NCBI GenBank assembly: GCA_013423325.1
Contig: BLJB01000010.1
Location: 186,001 to 250,000, forward strand
Direction: 5' to 3'
From: Usnea hakonensis
Lineage: Eukaryota > Ascomycota > Lecanoromycetes > Lecanorales > Parmeliaceae
Length of the DNA stretch: 64,000 nucleotides
The notes below the pieces were generated by a model. That model was given only the letters and a program-made list of their open reading frames with translations, was not told where the DNA came from and did not search any database. The position numbers and the translations under genes are program-made. Positions within the stretch are counted from its first letter, which is position 1; every line of letters begins with the position of its first letter. Below, in pieces: positions 11,101 through 21,094 of the stretch.

Positions 11101-11307
11101 ATGTCGCCCGATAACGTTATCGCTCTCATTGTTCTCGGTATCTTCCTTATTACTCTAGTCATCCTAGCCCCCGCCGTCTGCCTGCTCGTTTTCTACGGGA
11201 AAGAGACGCCCTGGATCATTCTATTGGTGGTTGGAGCGGATATTCTGATCACCTTGGCTAGTCTTGACTTGTTTGCTGGTCATAGCTCATGGCCGACTTC
11301 GCTTTGA
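11101..11307 (+). CDS. Small two-helix membrane protein, unknown
   Basis: The 68-codon frame starts MSPDNVIALIVLGIFL and has two strongly hydrophobic segments (about residues 5-31 and 36-58), separated by FYGKETPW. The ATG has A at -3 and follows a CT-rich leader. The same frame is open upstream to an ATG at 10873, but that part looks like leader. I do not recognise the family. It is small enough to be chance, yet the two clean helices and the Kozak context argue for a real small membrane protein. Confidence 0.4.
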   Translation: MSPDNVIALIVLGIFLITLVILAPAVCLLVFYGKETPWIILLVVGADILITLASLDLFAGHSSWPTSL

Positions 11308-12213
11308 TGGCCGTTTGAACTTTTTTTTCCCGGGAAGATGGAAGTGCTTTCGTTGTGTGCGCTGGTGGTACCCAAAGGACGAGATTTCAACTCTTGAGCG
11401 AGAGTGTTGCCAAAACGCCGGGTAAGCTTCTGAGTTCTATGGCTTTCAGGTTCCCCTCTGATAAGAGACCGACTATAGCATGCATCTCTGCGTTATGCGA
11501 AACGGTGTGAAAGCGACAGACATCATGCACCTTCGCTTACAGCAATCCAATCGTAATTCCGAACAAAGATGCAAAGGCAGAAGGACAACGATATCACGAA
11601 ACAGCTAATCAGTCAACGATCCAATGGTGGAACACATCTTTTGGTCAGGCCGTTTCGCAGAGTGCAGGCCTCCCGACCTCGTATACACGATCTTCCAACC
11701 GAATCATATGCTGAAGTAGGAGGAGAGCAGGGCAGGAAACAAGAGAGAGTAGATGAGAAGAGGGGATTGGAAGCATGGGTAGGAAGGTTATCATGAGCTG
11801 TTACGTCACACCGGTGGGATATGTATCTCCATGGCTGATACATAATGTCTATGTGTGTAATGATGGAGAGTAATCATTCTTGTGGTGCTATCATACTCAT
11901 GTCAAGGGCAAATACCCACCAATCGCTTGTATCTTCCTATGAAAAGATATCAGCGTCCATGAGTAGTGACCAAAGACATGGAGAAAATGGTACATAGAAA
12001 AATGAAAGCCCTACAATCTGATTGAATGTCTCTAATAGGAGGGAGAGATGGGATTATGGGTCTTGATATTTTGAGAGCGACTTGATATTAGGGTTAGGGC
12101 TATTGCTACCTCAAGAGCGTCCTTCACGCGTTGTTGCTCGAGGTTCAAGTTGGATGTCATTTCTTTCCTTTTGCTCTAGTAACAGTGAAAGTCCAGATCT
12201 ACTTCCTTACAGC
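11308..12213. other. Intergenic, psf3 upstream region
   Basis: Short ORFs on both strands (for example 11569-11796 plus and 11843-11613 minus) overlap each other and show no family features. The last 150 bp form the psf3 promoter and leader and include a telomere-like motif, annotated separately. Confidence 0.5.
12088..12099 (+). promoter_or_regulatory. Telobox-like (TTAGGG)2 upstream of psf3
   Basis: Two perfect TTAGGG units lie 115 bp before the psf3 ATG. A reverse-oriented AAACCCTAA is at 12370-12378 inside psf3 intron 1. Such elements can bind Tbf1/Myb-type factors in fungal promoters. A role here is inference. Confidence 0.35.
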
Positions 12214-12993
12214 ATGGGCTCCTATTACGACATTGACGCCATTCTTACCGATGCCCAAAAGGTTCCTTGCACCTTCGACCTTGATATGCCCGGCCTAGGC
12301 TACCTTGATGAGAATGCAGGTGGAGATGTACATTTCCCCCCCTTCCCTTCTCTCTTCTAGCTACTCATCAAACCCTAAATTTATAGCTATACAGCCACTC
12401 TAATAACCTCTAATAGATAAAAGCCGGTACTCGTGTTTCCCTTCCTCTCTGGCTCAGCACCCTGCTCGCGGTCCAACGTCTCGGTCCCTCTTCTCAACCG
12501 TTATGTACTCTCGATTTGCCGGCGTCTATATCGCCAAGAGTTCTGGCCGCATTGAAAGCAGGGCCAAAGACTGTGGATCTGAGGCAATTGGCAAGTCATT
12601 ATTATGACTTGGCGGCTCGGGTGCTGGAATTGTTTGAGGAGGAGGAGATTGTGGATGTTTTGAGTGAAGTACGCATATTGATCACAAAAGGCTGGAATTG
12701 GCTACTGCTGCGGTTGCGGGTACATGAGGTAGTTGGAGGCTGAATCGTTGTGTGATACAGACATTCAAGGAAAGAGCAGCTGAAATTGCGGACCATGCCC
12801 ACAACCCGCGAGGAGCGTTAGGGGATGCACAGGACTTCTTGAGGGGATTGGATGAGATGGAAAGGCAGTGTAGGTTCTTGGAGTACCTGAAGACATGAAT
12901 AGTGGTGCTGATCAGGCTGTAGTGTTCCGATCTGCTCATGATAGCTCTAATTCTATGCGGGAGTGGATGGGGGAGACAAAGAAGAAACGCTGA
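12214..12993 (+). CDS. PSF3: GINS complex subunit Psf3
   Basis: Four exons (12214-12327, 12417-12668, 12761-12869, 12923-12993) encode 181 residues. All junctions are GT-AG and restore the family sequence. The start MGSYYDIDAILTDAQKVPCT is the highly conserved Psf3 N-terminus. PGLGYLDEN, IKAGTRVSLPLWL and VLELFEEEEIVDVLSE follow, and the C-terminus reads SMREWMGETKKKR. Psf3 is one of four subunits of GINS, which joins Cdc45 and Mcm2-7 in the replicative CMG helicase in the nucleus. The length is normal for fungal Psf3 and no residue looks aberrant. Introns 1, 2 and 3 are about 89, 92 and 53 nt. Confidence 0.95.
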
Positions 12994-13253
12994 GCTAAAG
13001 GACGTCTGGAACTGCTCGAGATAACGCCTTGCAACATCAGTCTCAGAAGTTGGATCAAAGGAATTCCACTGTTGCTGTGTCTCACGAGGTGACTATGTAC
13101 CACAAGTCTAGGCGCAGAGCAAGTAAGAAGCAGCAATCGCAGCGATCAACGATTGTAAGTCATTTTGACTTGATAAACGGCCTCTGCAAGGATTTGATGC
13201 TTTGGATTGATATATAATAACCACAATCAGGCGCCGAGTTCGTCATCTGTACT

Positions 13254-13337
13254 CGCCAGACGCCTCGCTGTCAATATAGTACGGCATCACCTATTCGCCA
13301 GACTCCTCGCTCCCAGTATAACCAAAAATCACCTATT
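13254..13337. repeat. Two-unit 42-bp tandem repeat
   Basis: CGCCAGACGCCTCGCTG at 13254 repeats as CGCCAGACTCCTCGCTC at 13296. Both units end ATCACCTATT, and a third partial start follows at 13338. It lies between the converging psf3 and the minus-strand gene ending at 13450. Confidence 0.8.
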
Positions 13338-13449
13338 CGCCGCCAGACTCAAATCCTTACTACTTTCTCGTCTCTCTTTCGGACCCCAGCCTAGTACATC
13401 GATGTTCCACATCTCGCCGCGTCGAAGTCCGCTGTCGTACTGGCGGCAA

Positions 13450-13962
13450 TCAGTTCGCGGACGACTTTGCCCGAGACGCTGCGCCGTTAAGCACAATTTT
13501 GTACCGCTCGTCCGTCCTATCACCAGGCATTCTTCCCTTTCCTTTTCCTTTCACAAGATCAACGGTCTTCGCCTTCCATACTCTCAGCAGCTCGTCTCTT
13601 GGTCCAACGTTGTTGCCCTGTGGCACGGGGGGGCGCATAGCTGCTGACGGTAATGGAGGGGTGTAAGGTACCTCGAAAGTCCTCGAGCAGCCGATGCCAT
13701 AGGGGTTTTTGTGGAAACGTGGATCACTACCACCATCATCGTCATCATAATCATCTTCCGGCGCATATTCGATGAATCCCTCTTCAGACTTCATATCCAA
13801 TCCCAAGCCAACGATGATAGCGGTTGCTTCGTCCAGCACCATACTTTCTTTGCTCTCCCGACTCGAGCTTCCAGAGCTGGCTTGGCTTGACATCAGCTTC
13901 TTGGTAGCCCGAGTCTCTCTGTAGCTCCTCCACAACCTCTTCAATTCGGACCTAATCGCCAT
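13450..13962 (-). CDS. Unknown charged protein, 170 residues
   Basis: This is a single open frame from ATG 13962. It has a basic N-terminus (MAIRSELKRLWRSYRETRAT), a Ser-rich stretch, an acidic run (YAPEDDYDDDDGG, about residues 66-78), then a Pro-rich segment and a basic tail. The composition change along the chain suggests a disordered, possibly nuclear or cytosolic protein. No membrane segment or signal peptide is seen. The family is not recognised. The plus strand of the same region is also open (13207-13647) but looks like a shadow. Introns near the 3' end cannot be excluded. Confidence 0.5.
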   Translation of the reverse strand: MAIRSELKRLWRSYRETRATKKLMSSQASSGSSSRESKESMVLDEATAIIVGLGLDMKSEEGFIEYAPEDDYDDDDGGSDPRFHKNPYGIGCSRTFEVPYTPPLPSAAMRPPVPQGNNVGPRDELLRVWKAKTVDLVKGKGKGRMPGDRTDERYKIVLNGAASRAKSSAN

Positions 13963-15348
13963 TGCGGAATCGTCAAGAACTTTGTTCCAATTTCTCGCAG
14001 AACTAGTACCCCTGCAGTCGCTTCGTTATTACTCAATTACGGCCAAGTCAGGAAAAATGTATCTGCAGTTGGTGACATGTTTTAGATCAGATGCTGGGAT
14101 GCGATGTGTGTATCCAAGTAGTTGTGGATAGGTAGGTAGGCTCCGAACGATTTCTGGCAATCGGAATAATCGCACGCTACGACAAGAAACCGCTTATTGA
14201 AAAACAGACCAGATATTCCTTCTTTCTTCCCACCCATTCCCCTCTTTCTCCCTTTGCACCCCGCAACTCGTAACGAACCCTCCCCCACCCCTCCCCTCTT
14301 GCTCACTCCACTCATCGAGCGTCAACCACTCCTATGTGGACTCTATCTCAAGCCCCCCCCAAACTCTCATACCAAACGTGGCGCTTTTTTTCCCACCCGG
14401 CGCCCACCCTTTTCCCCACAGCCGTGCGCCGCAAAGCCTTACTTTACAGATAAAAGGGGGGGGGGATAAGAAATAGAAGAGGGAAAGCCAAATGAGGTCG
14501 TTGGCCTATCCTTCCTTCTTCCTTTCTTTCTTTCTTCCTTTTATCTTTTTTTTATCCTTTTCTCTCGTATCGGCTGGTTGGTTCCTTCCTTAGCTATCTT
14601 TAAATTAAGAAAAGATAAGAGTGGAAAATATTAAAGTCCTACTCCATCCACAGCTTTCCGGTGTCAGAGTACGTTATGGAGACTGTGGGCTCGGAACCTT
14701 GAAATCTTCTTTCTTTCTTTCTTTCTTTCCCCTGTTTCGAGGGCTGGGTTGTGTGGGGGTTTTAAGGGTTGTGTGAGTGGGGTTGGGGGTGGTGCTTGAG
14801 AGGGTTTGAGGGGGTCATTTTGATGGTGTTGGATGGGGTTGATGGTGATTTGTGTGCGGTGGTAGTGGTAGTGGTGGGTAGATAGGGAGGGGGGGATTGG
14901 TAGCTCTTCATCCTGGACAGGGACTTTATTTCATGACACTTGACCTTGACCTTCTTCCCTCTCTCTGTCACTACCTACCTACCTACCTTTCCCATCTTCC
15001 TACCTATCCCTTCCCACCCCACTTCCCCAACCATACAAACCCATCCATTCAACGCCCTATCCTAAATACAGAAACCTGCATTGAATTGTAAAATGTAAAA
15101 TGGTAGTGGTAGTGGTAGGGCAGGAGCTGCTAGGACCGAGATAGATGGATGAAGCTTCCATCATAAGGGAAGCGATTGGCTGGGTTCGCATGATATTCAT
15201 TCGATTATAATTATAATCATAATTCAACATACTCTCCTATCCACCTATCCATCTATCTCACCTCACCTCCCTCACTCAGTCTCCTCATATATCTTATCTC
15301 AATTCCTCATCTCATCTCACAATTTCATTTCATTCCATTCCACTTCGA
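13963..15348. other. Intergenic, low-complexity and CT/GT-rich
   Basis: No gene is supported. The region carries CTTT microsatellites (14515-14545, 14706-14732), a C-rich/T-rich stretch at 14220-14470, GT-rich DNA at 14750-14890 and CTAC repeats near 14970-14990. ORFs across it are simple-sequence translations. Confidence 0.6.
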
Positions 15349-15395
15349 CCCCCCTCCCCCCCCCCCCCCCCCCCCCCCCCCCCNNTCCCTTCCCC

Positions 15396-15423
<28 letters not shown>
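15349..15423. repeat. Poly-C stretch with a two-base N gap
   Basis: Almost uninterrupted C runs flank two Ns at 15384-15385, with a short TCCCTTCCCC break. This is either a true homopolymer tract or an assembly join. The real length is unknown. It lies about 70 bp beyond the predicted stop of the gene at 15494-16485. Confidence 0.9.
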
Positions 15424-15426
<3 letters not shown>

Positions 15427-15493
15427 CTTCAATGAATCTACCCACCTCGTCAACCCCATACAACCCCCCTCCCACCCCTCCCCCCGGCGCTAC

Positions 15494-16485
15494 TCACCCC
15501 CCCACCAACGCCCTCCCAGCCACATAACACCACACCTCCTCATACAACCTCGCTTCTCGGACCCCCTCCCCTGTCCCTGTTCCGCTCCATGTGCGCCAGT
15601 AGCGGGCGATTTCTGTTAGGTAGGCTGTGTTGTTGGTGGTGTTGTGTGTAATGGGGGTGCGCGTGTTGGCGGCGACGTAATCGGCGAGCGCGTCCGCGGA
15701 GGCTATGCCTGATAGGCCCATTGTTAGGGCTGTGTGGTGCCAGCTGGATGGATGGGGTTCGTTAGCAGGGGGTGTTTTTTGTTGTGCTGGGAAGGCCGTC
15801 ATTGTTGATGGCGGTGGGGGTTGCCGGTTGGCGAAGGAGAAAAGGGTAGAAAAATATGAGTGACGAAAGACAGAAAGAAAAAACTCACCTCCCCGTCCGC
15901 TCCAAATCCCCCTTCCACCTCCCCTTCAGAGCCCCCAACAACCGCCCCATATTCTCCACATAGCGCTCCTCCTCGGCGGCTAAAGCCCGCAACATGTCAC
16001 CCGTCGCTTCGTAGAGGGCTCTGTTCAGCGAGCGCATGTACTCGTCGCCCGCGTCGATGGTGTCGAGGCGGAAGGTGTTGTAGAATAGGAGCGTTGATGC
16101 TTCTATGACGGCGGCGCCGAGGGGGCCGGTGCATATGCGTCTGGATTCGCGCCGTTGGAAGGCTGAGGAGTGGGGGGTGGTGGTGGGGAGGAGGGATAGG
16201 TAGGTCGCGTGGTTGATGGCGGTGAGGTGCCGGGTGAAGTCCGAGAGGGTGGTTGCGTGAGGGATGTCGGTGAGGAGGGAGTGGGCGAGATCTGGGGGGT
16301 GGAGGAGGGGTTAGTTTTGAGTTGGGTAGGGGGGATGGTGGGATTGGGGGGTTGGATTGAGAGGGAGGCCTCCTGGAATGTGCTGCGTGATTCGAGTTTT
16401 GGGTTAGATAGGTCTGAAAGTACTTACCTAGGGAAGTGTTGTTGGTAGTGATGGTAGCGGCGCAACGTGGCTCGGAGGAGTCCAT
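15494..16485 (-). CDS. Unknown protein, 236 residues, three exons
   Basis: Exons 16485-16428, 16291-15889 and 15743-15494 join in frame through GTAAGT/CAG and GTGAGT/CAG introns. The product begins MDSSEPRCAATITTNNTS. A largely helical body follows with motifs such as LTAINHATYLSLLP, GAAVIEASTLLFYNTF, DAGDEYMRSLNRALYEA, TALTMGLSGIASADA and YLTEIARYWRTW. The last exon is open to TGA at 15494-15496. A GTGAGT overlapping the stop leaves open a further exon toward the poly-C gap. I do not recognise the family. An all-helical cytosolic protein is the best description. Its promoter region is the duplicated DNA at 16584-17340. Confidence 0.65.
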
Positions 16486-16583
16486 GTTTGTGGTGTGAGG
16501 ACGGTCTTGTGGTTTGGTTTTTGTGCTGAACTCTGATGGTTTGTTAAATGGTGCTGGTAGTGGTCAAGAGTCGTCTTTTGGAT

Positions 16584-17340
16584 TGTATCAGAGTTAGACA
16601 GCGGCTGTAGTATATGTATGATATATTGATGATAGTCAGAATGTTAAGTGTCTTGAAGTATGTTCTTTGGTAGTGAGAGATGGTGAGAGAGAAAGAGAGA
16701 AAGAGAGAAAGAGAGAAAGAGAGAAAGAGAGAAAGAGAGAAAGAGAGAAAGAGAGAAAGAGAGAAAGAGTAGAAGGTTTGGGTAGGCTTTTATACCAGCC
16801 ATTGCAATAATTCACATCGTGATTGAAACACCTGGGGGTTGAAAAGATGGCTGGATGAATCATGCTCATATCGAGCAGCATAGAATTCACATGGCGATTG
16901 AAACATATAGGGATTAAAAAGATGGCTGGATAAATCATACTCATGTCGACGAATTCACATGGGGATTGAAACATTTTGCGGTTGTATCAGATTTAGACAG
17001 CGGTTATAGTATATGATATATTGTTGGTAGTCGGACTGTAAAGTGTTCTCGAGTATGTTCTTAGGTAAAGAAAGATGGTGAAAGAGGTAGAAGGGCAGAA
17101 GGTTTAGGGATGCTTTTATACCCAGCAATTGCAATAATTCACATGGGGATCGAAAAGATCCCTGGATGAATCATGGAATTCACATGGAGGTTGAAAAGAT
17201 GGCTGGATGAATCATGCTCATACTGAGCGGCATAGAATTCACATGGGGGTTGAGAAGATAGCTGGATGAATTATGCTCATATCGAACAGCATAAAATTCA
17301 CATGGGGATTGAAACACATAGGTTGGGAAGATGGCTGGAT
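16584..17340. repeat. About 400-bp tandem duplication with ATTCACATGG units
   Basis: TGTATCAGAGTTAGACAGCGG at 16584 recurs, with one change, at 16983 (offset 399). The copies share the GTATGTTCTT and AGAAGGTTT..GCTTTTATACC blocks. Each copy ends in units that begin ATTCACATGG and continue through a GATTGAAACA-like block to GATGGCTGGATGAATCATGCTC. ATTCACAT starts at 16810, 16885, 16953, 17137, 17178, 17237 and 17296, so units are about 40-75 bp. The array fills the gap between SOD2 and the unknown gene starting at 16485. Confidence 0.88.
16685..16769. repeat. (GAGAGAAA)n microsatellite
   Basis: About ten near-perfect 8-bp units lie upstream of the gene starting at 16485. The parallel position in the second duplication copy (near 17068-17085) lacks the expansion, so the tract grew after the duplication. 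Confidence 0.95.
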
Positions 17341-17393
17341 GAATTATGCTGCTTCGTAGATACCGGCAAGGTACAACACATATTCTTACTGAC

Positions 17394-18223
17394 TTACTCG
17401 AACCGCTTCCCAGCCGTCTTCCAATTGATGACGTCCCAAATAGCGCCGAAATATTCCGCCTTGCGATTTTGGTATTGTAGACTGTGTGGCCGATCAGCAA
17501 TCTTTCCTATGCAATTCCTACATTGCACGGCAAAGTAATTGAAGCGAAATTTGTACATACTAGTAGGCATGTTCCCACGCATCAATGCCCAGCAGCGGCT
17601 TAAATTGCCCTACCACAGGGTCTTGATTCGCATAAGTCCTCACCTGCAACGCTCCCGTCTCCGTATCCTTAACCAACCAAGCCCACCCGCTGCCTTGAAT
17701 CCCTGCCAATTTCGTATTCATAATCTTCTTCAGGTTGTCCAAACTTCCGTACGCTTGATCTATCGCATTACCTAGCTTCCCGCTCGGTGGCTCGCCGCCG
17801 CCGGAGGACTTGGGGGCTAAATTCTCCCAGAAGAGTGAGTGGTTGATGTGCCCGCCGCCGTGGAAATTGATGAGGGGTTGCAGCGCGATTTGCGCAGCAG
17901 GGTCCTCGGATGAGGTGGCGGAGGCGAGTTGCTCGGTAAAGTTGTTGTAAGAATTTACATAAGTTTGGTGGTGTTTGCTATGGTGAAGCTCCATGATCTG
18001 ACCGGAAATGGAGGGTTCGAGAGCACCGTAGTCATCTATCGCAAGGTCAGGTACCTGAATGAAGAGTTCAATTGTGCATAGGAGGCGAAGTACATGGTAG
18101 ATCTGGGAGGGTAGCTTTGCCGCGAGCGAAGGAGGGTATGGTTGCGGGGCGAGCGAATTTGGAGACGGTGAAGTTGCGGAGACCGCTACGGGCGGTGGAT
18201 TGGCGGAGGATGGTGGTAGACAT
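17394..18223 (-). CDS. SOD2: Mitochondrial Mn-superoxide dismutase
   Basis: Three exons (18223-18094, 18035-17561, 17481-17394) encode 230 residues. The N-terminus MSTTILRQSTARSGLRNF is Arg/Ser-rich without acids, a mitochondrial presequence. The mature enzyme starts near KATLPDLPYDYGALEP. Family motifs: MELHHSKHHQTYVNSYNN (first metal His), GGGHINHSLFWENLAP (second His), and the C-terminal DAWEHAYYLQYQNRKAEYF, which carries the Asp and His metal ligands. The enzyme converts matrix superoxide to peroxide and oxygen. Intron 2 splits the codon for the second Tyr of AYY. Length and metal-site residues are normal. Confidence 0.96.
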
Positions 18224-18652
18224 GCTGAGCTGATATTTTAGGTACTGTTGTAGATACGATATACGGACTTCCTGAGCAATTATTTCATGAAATACTCTAT
18301 GTATAGGGTGAAGGGGAAAGGAAAGTAGGGAAAAGAATGGTGTTGTTTACAGCATCCAAGAGCTCCGAATCCGACGTCATCCGATCCGTAATTGCTAAGG
18401 CGGCACGGCGGGTATAACAAAATCCGCTCCGCGATTTTGGCGGCGACGAGGCTTGAGTCAATACTGTAGTACGATTGCCTCTATACCAGGCAACCAAAGC
18501 AATGGAAAAGGTGGGAGCGGATTATGATTTATCAAAAAATGTACAAACACCTGGGTATCTTCAATGCTCTCACGCCTGCAATGCATCCTTCGACGAGTAG
18601 CCAACATGGTACCTGCCAATCGCTCAATGCTCCTAGATATTCATGCCAACGC
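18224..18652. other. SOD2 upstream region
   Basis: This holds the SOD2 promoter and the 3' flank of the neighbouring minus-strand gene. No gene is supported. Confidence 0.5.
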
Positions 18653-20733
18653 TCACTTCTTTCCTTTCCCACCACCCTTCTTCTTTCCCTTGCCTTTCAC
18701 CTCTTCCCCAACTTCTGGCAAACTGACCGTGCCCTCCCTAAGATCCTCTTCATCAACACCCACAGTCTTCAGCTTCTCCATTCCGCTGATGAAAAAGCCC
18801 AGGTCCCTGTTCTGGTCTTCCAGCTCCACCTTCTCCTTCTTTACCGCCTCCAGCTGAGTCCCGAGGTGGTCGATACGTGTCATGAGAGATTCGTTCATGG
18901 CTTTCTCTTCCCGCCACTCCTTCTCCAACTTGCGAGCCATGGCTTCAAACTTTTCTGCCTTCCTCGCCGCCCGATCACGGTCCTTTTCAAGTGATGGTAT
19001 CGTCTCGTTGGCAAGGGTATCGTGTGATGCTTGTAATGTAGCGAGTTGTTCTGCATTCTTGGTAGACGCCTCCGTAGCGCTGTCGGCGGACTGGGCGGCA
19101 CGGGATGCTTTGTCTGCTGCTCGCTCGAGGGCTTCCTCAAAGTACATACGCTGGCTATCAAGCTGGCTTGTCAGCAGATGTGTATACTCTAAACTAATAT
19201 TATCCAATTTCTCTCGAGGCACATAGTCGTCGAAATCATCATCGTGCGGCTGAGGTGTCTGTGTGGCGCTTGGTGAGGATGCCATGAGTTTCCCGTCGGT
19301 TTTATCCTGGACAATGCGGTGGACGTAGCCATCCGTGGCATAATCCCAAATCCGTTGGGTCGTCATGTCCATGGCAAAACAGTGTTGTGACTGCTCATAA
19401 TGGCTGAATGCGTGAGCGGCGTCGTATCTCCCACAGCCTACATTGCCGCAGATGAGGCAGATCCACAAATTAGCATCCGAATGGCAGATCCTGCATTCGT
19501 TGAGGCTGCTCTCCTCTCCCAAGCTCGTGTGATTATGTATCCTTTTCCCAAGACCAAGGTCGTCTTGGGTGTAGCGGCATACGGGACAGCCCGATCCACG
19601 CCATTTCTGAAGACAGGAGCAGTGGAAGACATGCTGGCAGAGGATAGTCAGGAGGCCTGTGGATTCGTCCATGCGCTCAAGACAGACAGGGCAGGTGGGC
19701 AATTCGACCAAAGATGGAGTGGGTGGAGCGTGTGGTTTGGAGGATCGTGAGCTTGATGGAATGGGAGTTGCTTGAAGCGTAGAAGATGTGGAGGTAGAGG
19801 GAAGTTGCTTAGTGACGGATGGGGTGAAGGGGTCGTTGGTCATGTCTGGAAAGGAGGCTTCCTGACCTGGTGTCTCGTGTGTCCGGAATTCGATAGATTT
19901 GACGAAGACGACATGGCAATTCTCGGGCTGCATACTGTTAGATTGAGCCAGTATTGTGCACGAATGAAGCCTACCTCCATGCCATCAAATGCCTTGCCAT
20001 TCCACTGTCTCCTCCATTCCCTGGCCTTTTTACCGTCCCTGAACTTCATAAGTACCATGTACCTATTCCCCCTTTCAGTCCTAATCATTCGAAAGTGGCT
20101 GACGACATCCCTTGTCTTTTCCCCAACAAAACCCAGAAAGTCTGATGGGGTGAGATATGAAGGCACAGCAAGTATACAGAGTGTGGTGCACTCCTCGTCT
20201 CGAAAGGCTGGCTGTTCGTTTTTCTCTTTCCCAGACAGCCTCTTCCCAGGCTTCGAGTGCTTTAAAAGTGTGGGCTCATCGTAGAGCCCAGGCGTTTCCT
20301 CAGAGTCTCGATATAAGCGTACGACACCCCATCCCAGCTTCTCTTGATCATTACCAAAAGGCTCGTATCTGCCCTTCGTAGCCAGACCTCCTGGACCGGC
20401 GCTGATTCCGTTGGTAATCTTTCTGCTGGTCTCTGTACTGGCTTCTTCCTTATCCGTGGAAGCCATGGTGATATCTTGAATTGATATCTCGTCGTACCTC
20501 CAATCCTGAGACACCAAGGATGAGACTGTTGGCTCCTGTTTCTCACTACCGCTGCTGCTACCTGGACTGACAGACTTGACTCCCGCAGCGTCCGAATCCA
20601 ATGTCACCACTTGTTCTGAAAATATCGTGCTGTCACTCCGATCTGTCTTGGGTGAGACCGGCTGAGCCTGACTTCCTGACAGGGATGCTCGATCGTCAAG
20701 GTCGAAGGTGACATGAAAGAAGAACGAAGACAT
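18653..20733 (-). CDS. ETP1: Etp1/BRAP2-type RING E3 ubiquitin ligase
   Basis: Two exons, 20733-19975 and 19927-18653, joined by GTAGGC to TATGCAG, give 677 residues. The N-terminal half ends in the BRAP2 RNA-recognition-like domain (TTLCILAVPSYLTPSDFLGF, then YMVLMKFRDGKKAREW). The splice restores DGMEPENCHVVFVKSIEF. Next come a RING-H2 (about 332-370, CPVCLERMDES to GCPVC) and a UBP-type zinc finger (about 398-451, CRICHSDANLWICLICGNVG). A coiled coil of about 150 residues follows, and the tail is Lys/Gly-rich (GKGKKKGGGKGKK). Human BRAP and yeast Etp1 share this order. They bind ubiquitin and act in signalling or ethanol tolerance and catalase turnover. The symbol follows the yeast homologue. 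All Cys/His of both fingers look present. Confidence 0.92.
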
Positions 20734-21094
20734 TGGTATTTTGCTTCAGTAATCTCATCTTTGAACCTTATAGAAGCTGATTTTTAGTATCGTAAGAGGG
20801 GCAAGCGTGTGAGAATTCGAAGTGTCAAGTACTTGCATGCAGCCCGAAATCTTTAACGGGCACTACAATCCATGCCATATTTTCAGAACTACGATTTACA
20901 TTTCACAAAGCTCGCAAGGAGATGATCAATCGCAGCTTCAGAAGTATAATATACTAATCCGAGCTACATAATGCCGCTGCCACAAAGGCCACCATTGACG
21001 TGATCTTCATGAGATAAAACCCTGAGCGCTCCCGCTAATGAGCATCATGATAACAAGAAGCAAATGCACCCTCGCGAACATGAGCCATGTTCAC
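20734..21094. other. Spacer between ETP1 start and polyubiquitin stop
   Basis: This should contain the ETP1 promoter (ATG at 20733, minus strand) and the polyubiquitin 3' UTR. No gene is seen. Confidence 0.5.

Noticed and set aside
13207..13647. A 146-codon plus-strand frame opposite the minus-strand gene at 13450-13962.
   Set aside because: It runs through the 42-bp repeats and antisense to a better frame. Composition is Leu/Arg/Ser-rich shadow type.
16640..16800. A Ser/Leu/Phe repeat protein on the minus strand (SLSLFLSFSLSLFL type).
   Set aside because: It is a translation of the GAGAGAAA microsatellite.
16810..17300. The spaced ATTCACATGG units as a CRISPR-like array.
   Set aside because: This is a eukaryotic chromosome, and the spacers are themselves similar and of uneven length, so it is a degenerate tandem repeat.
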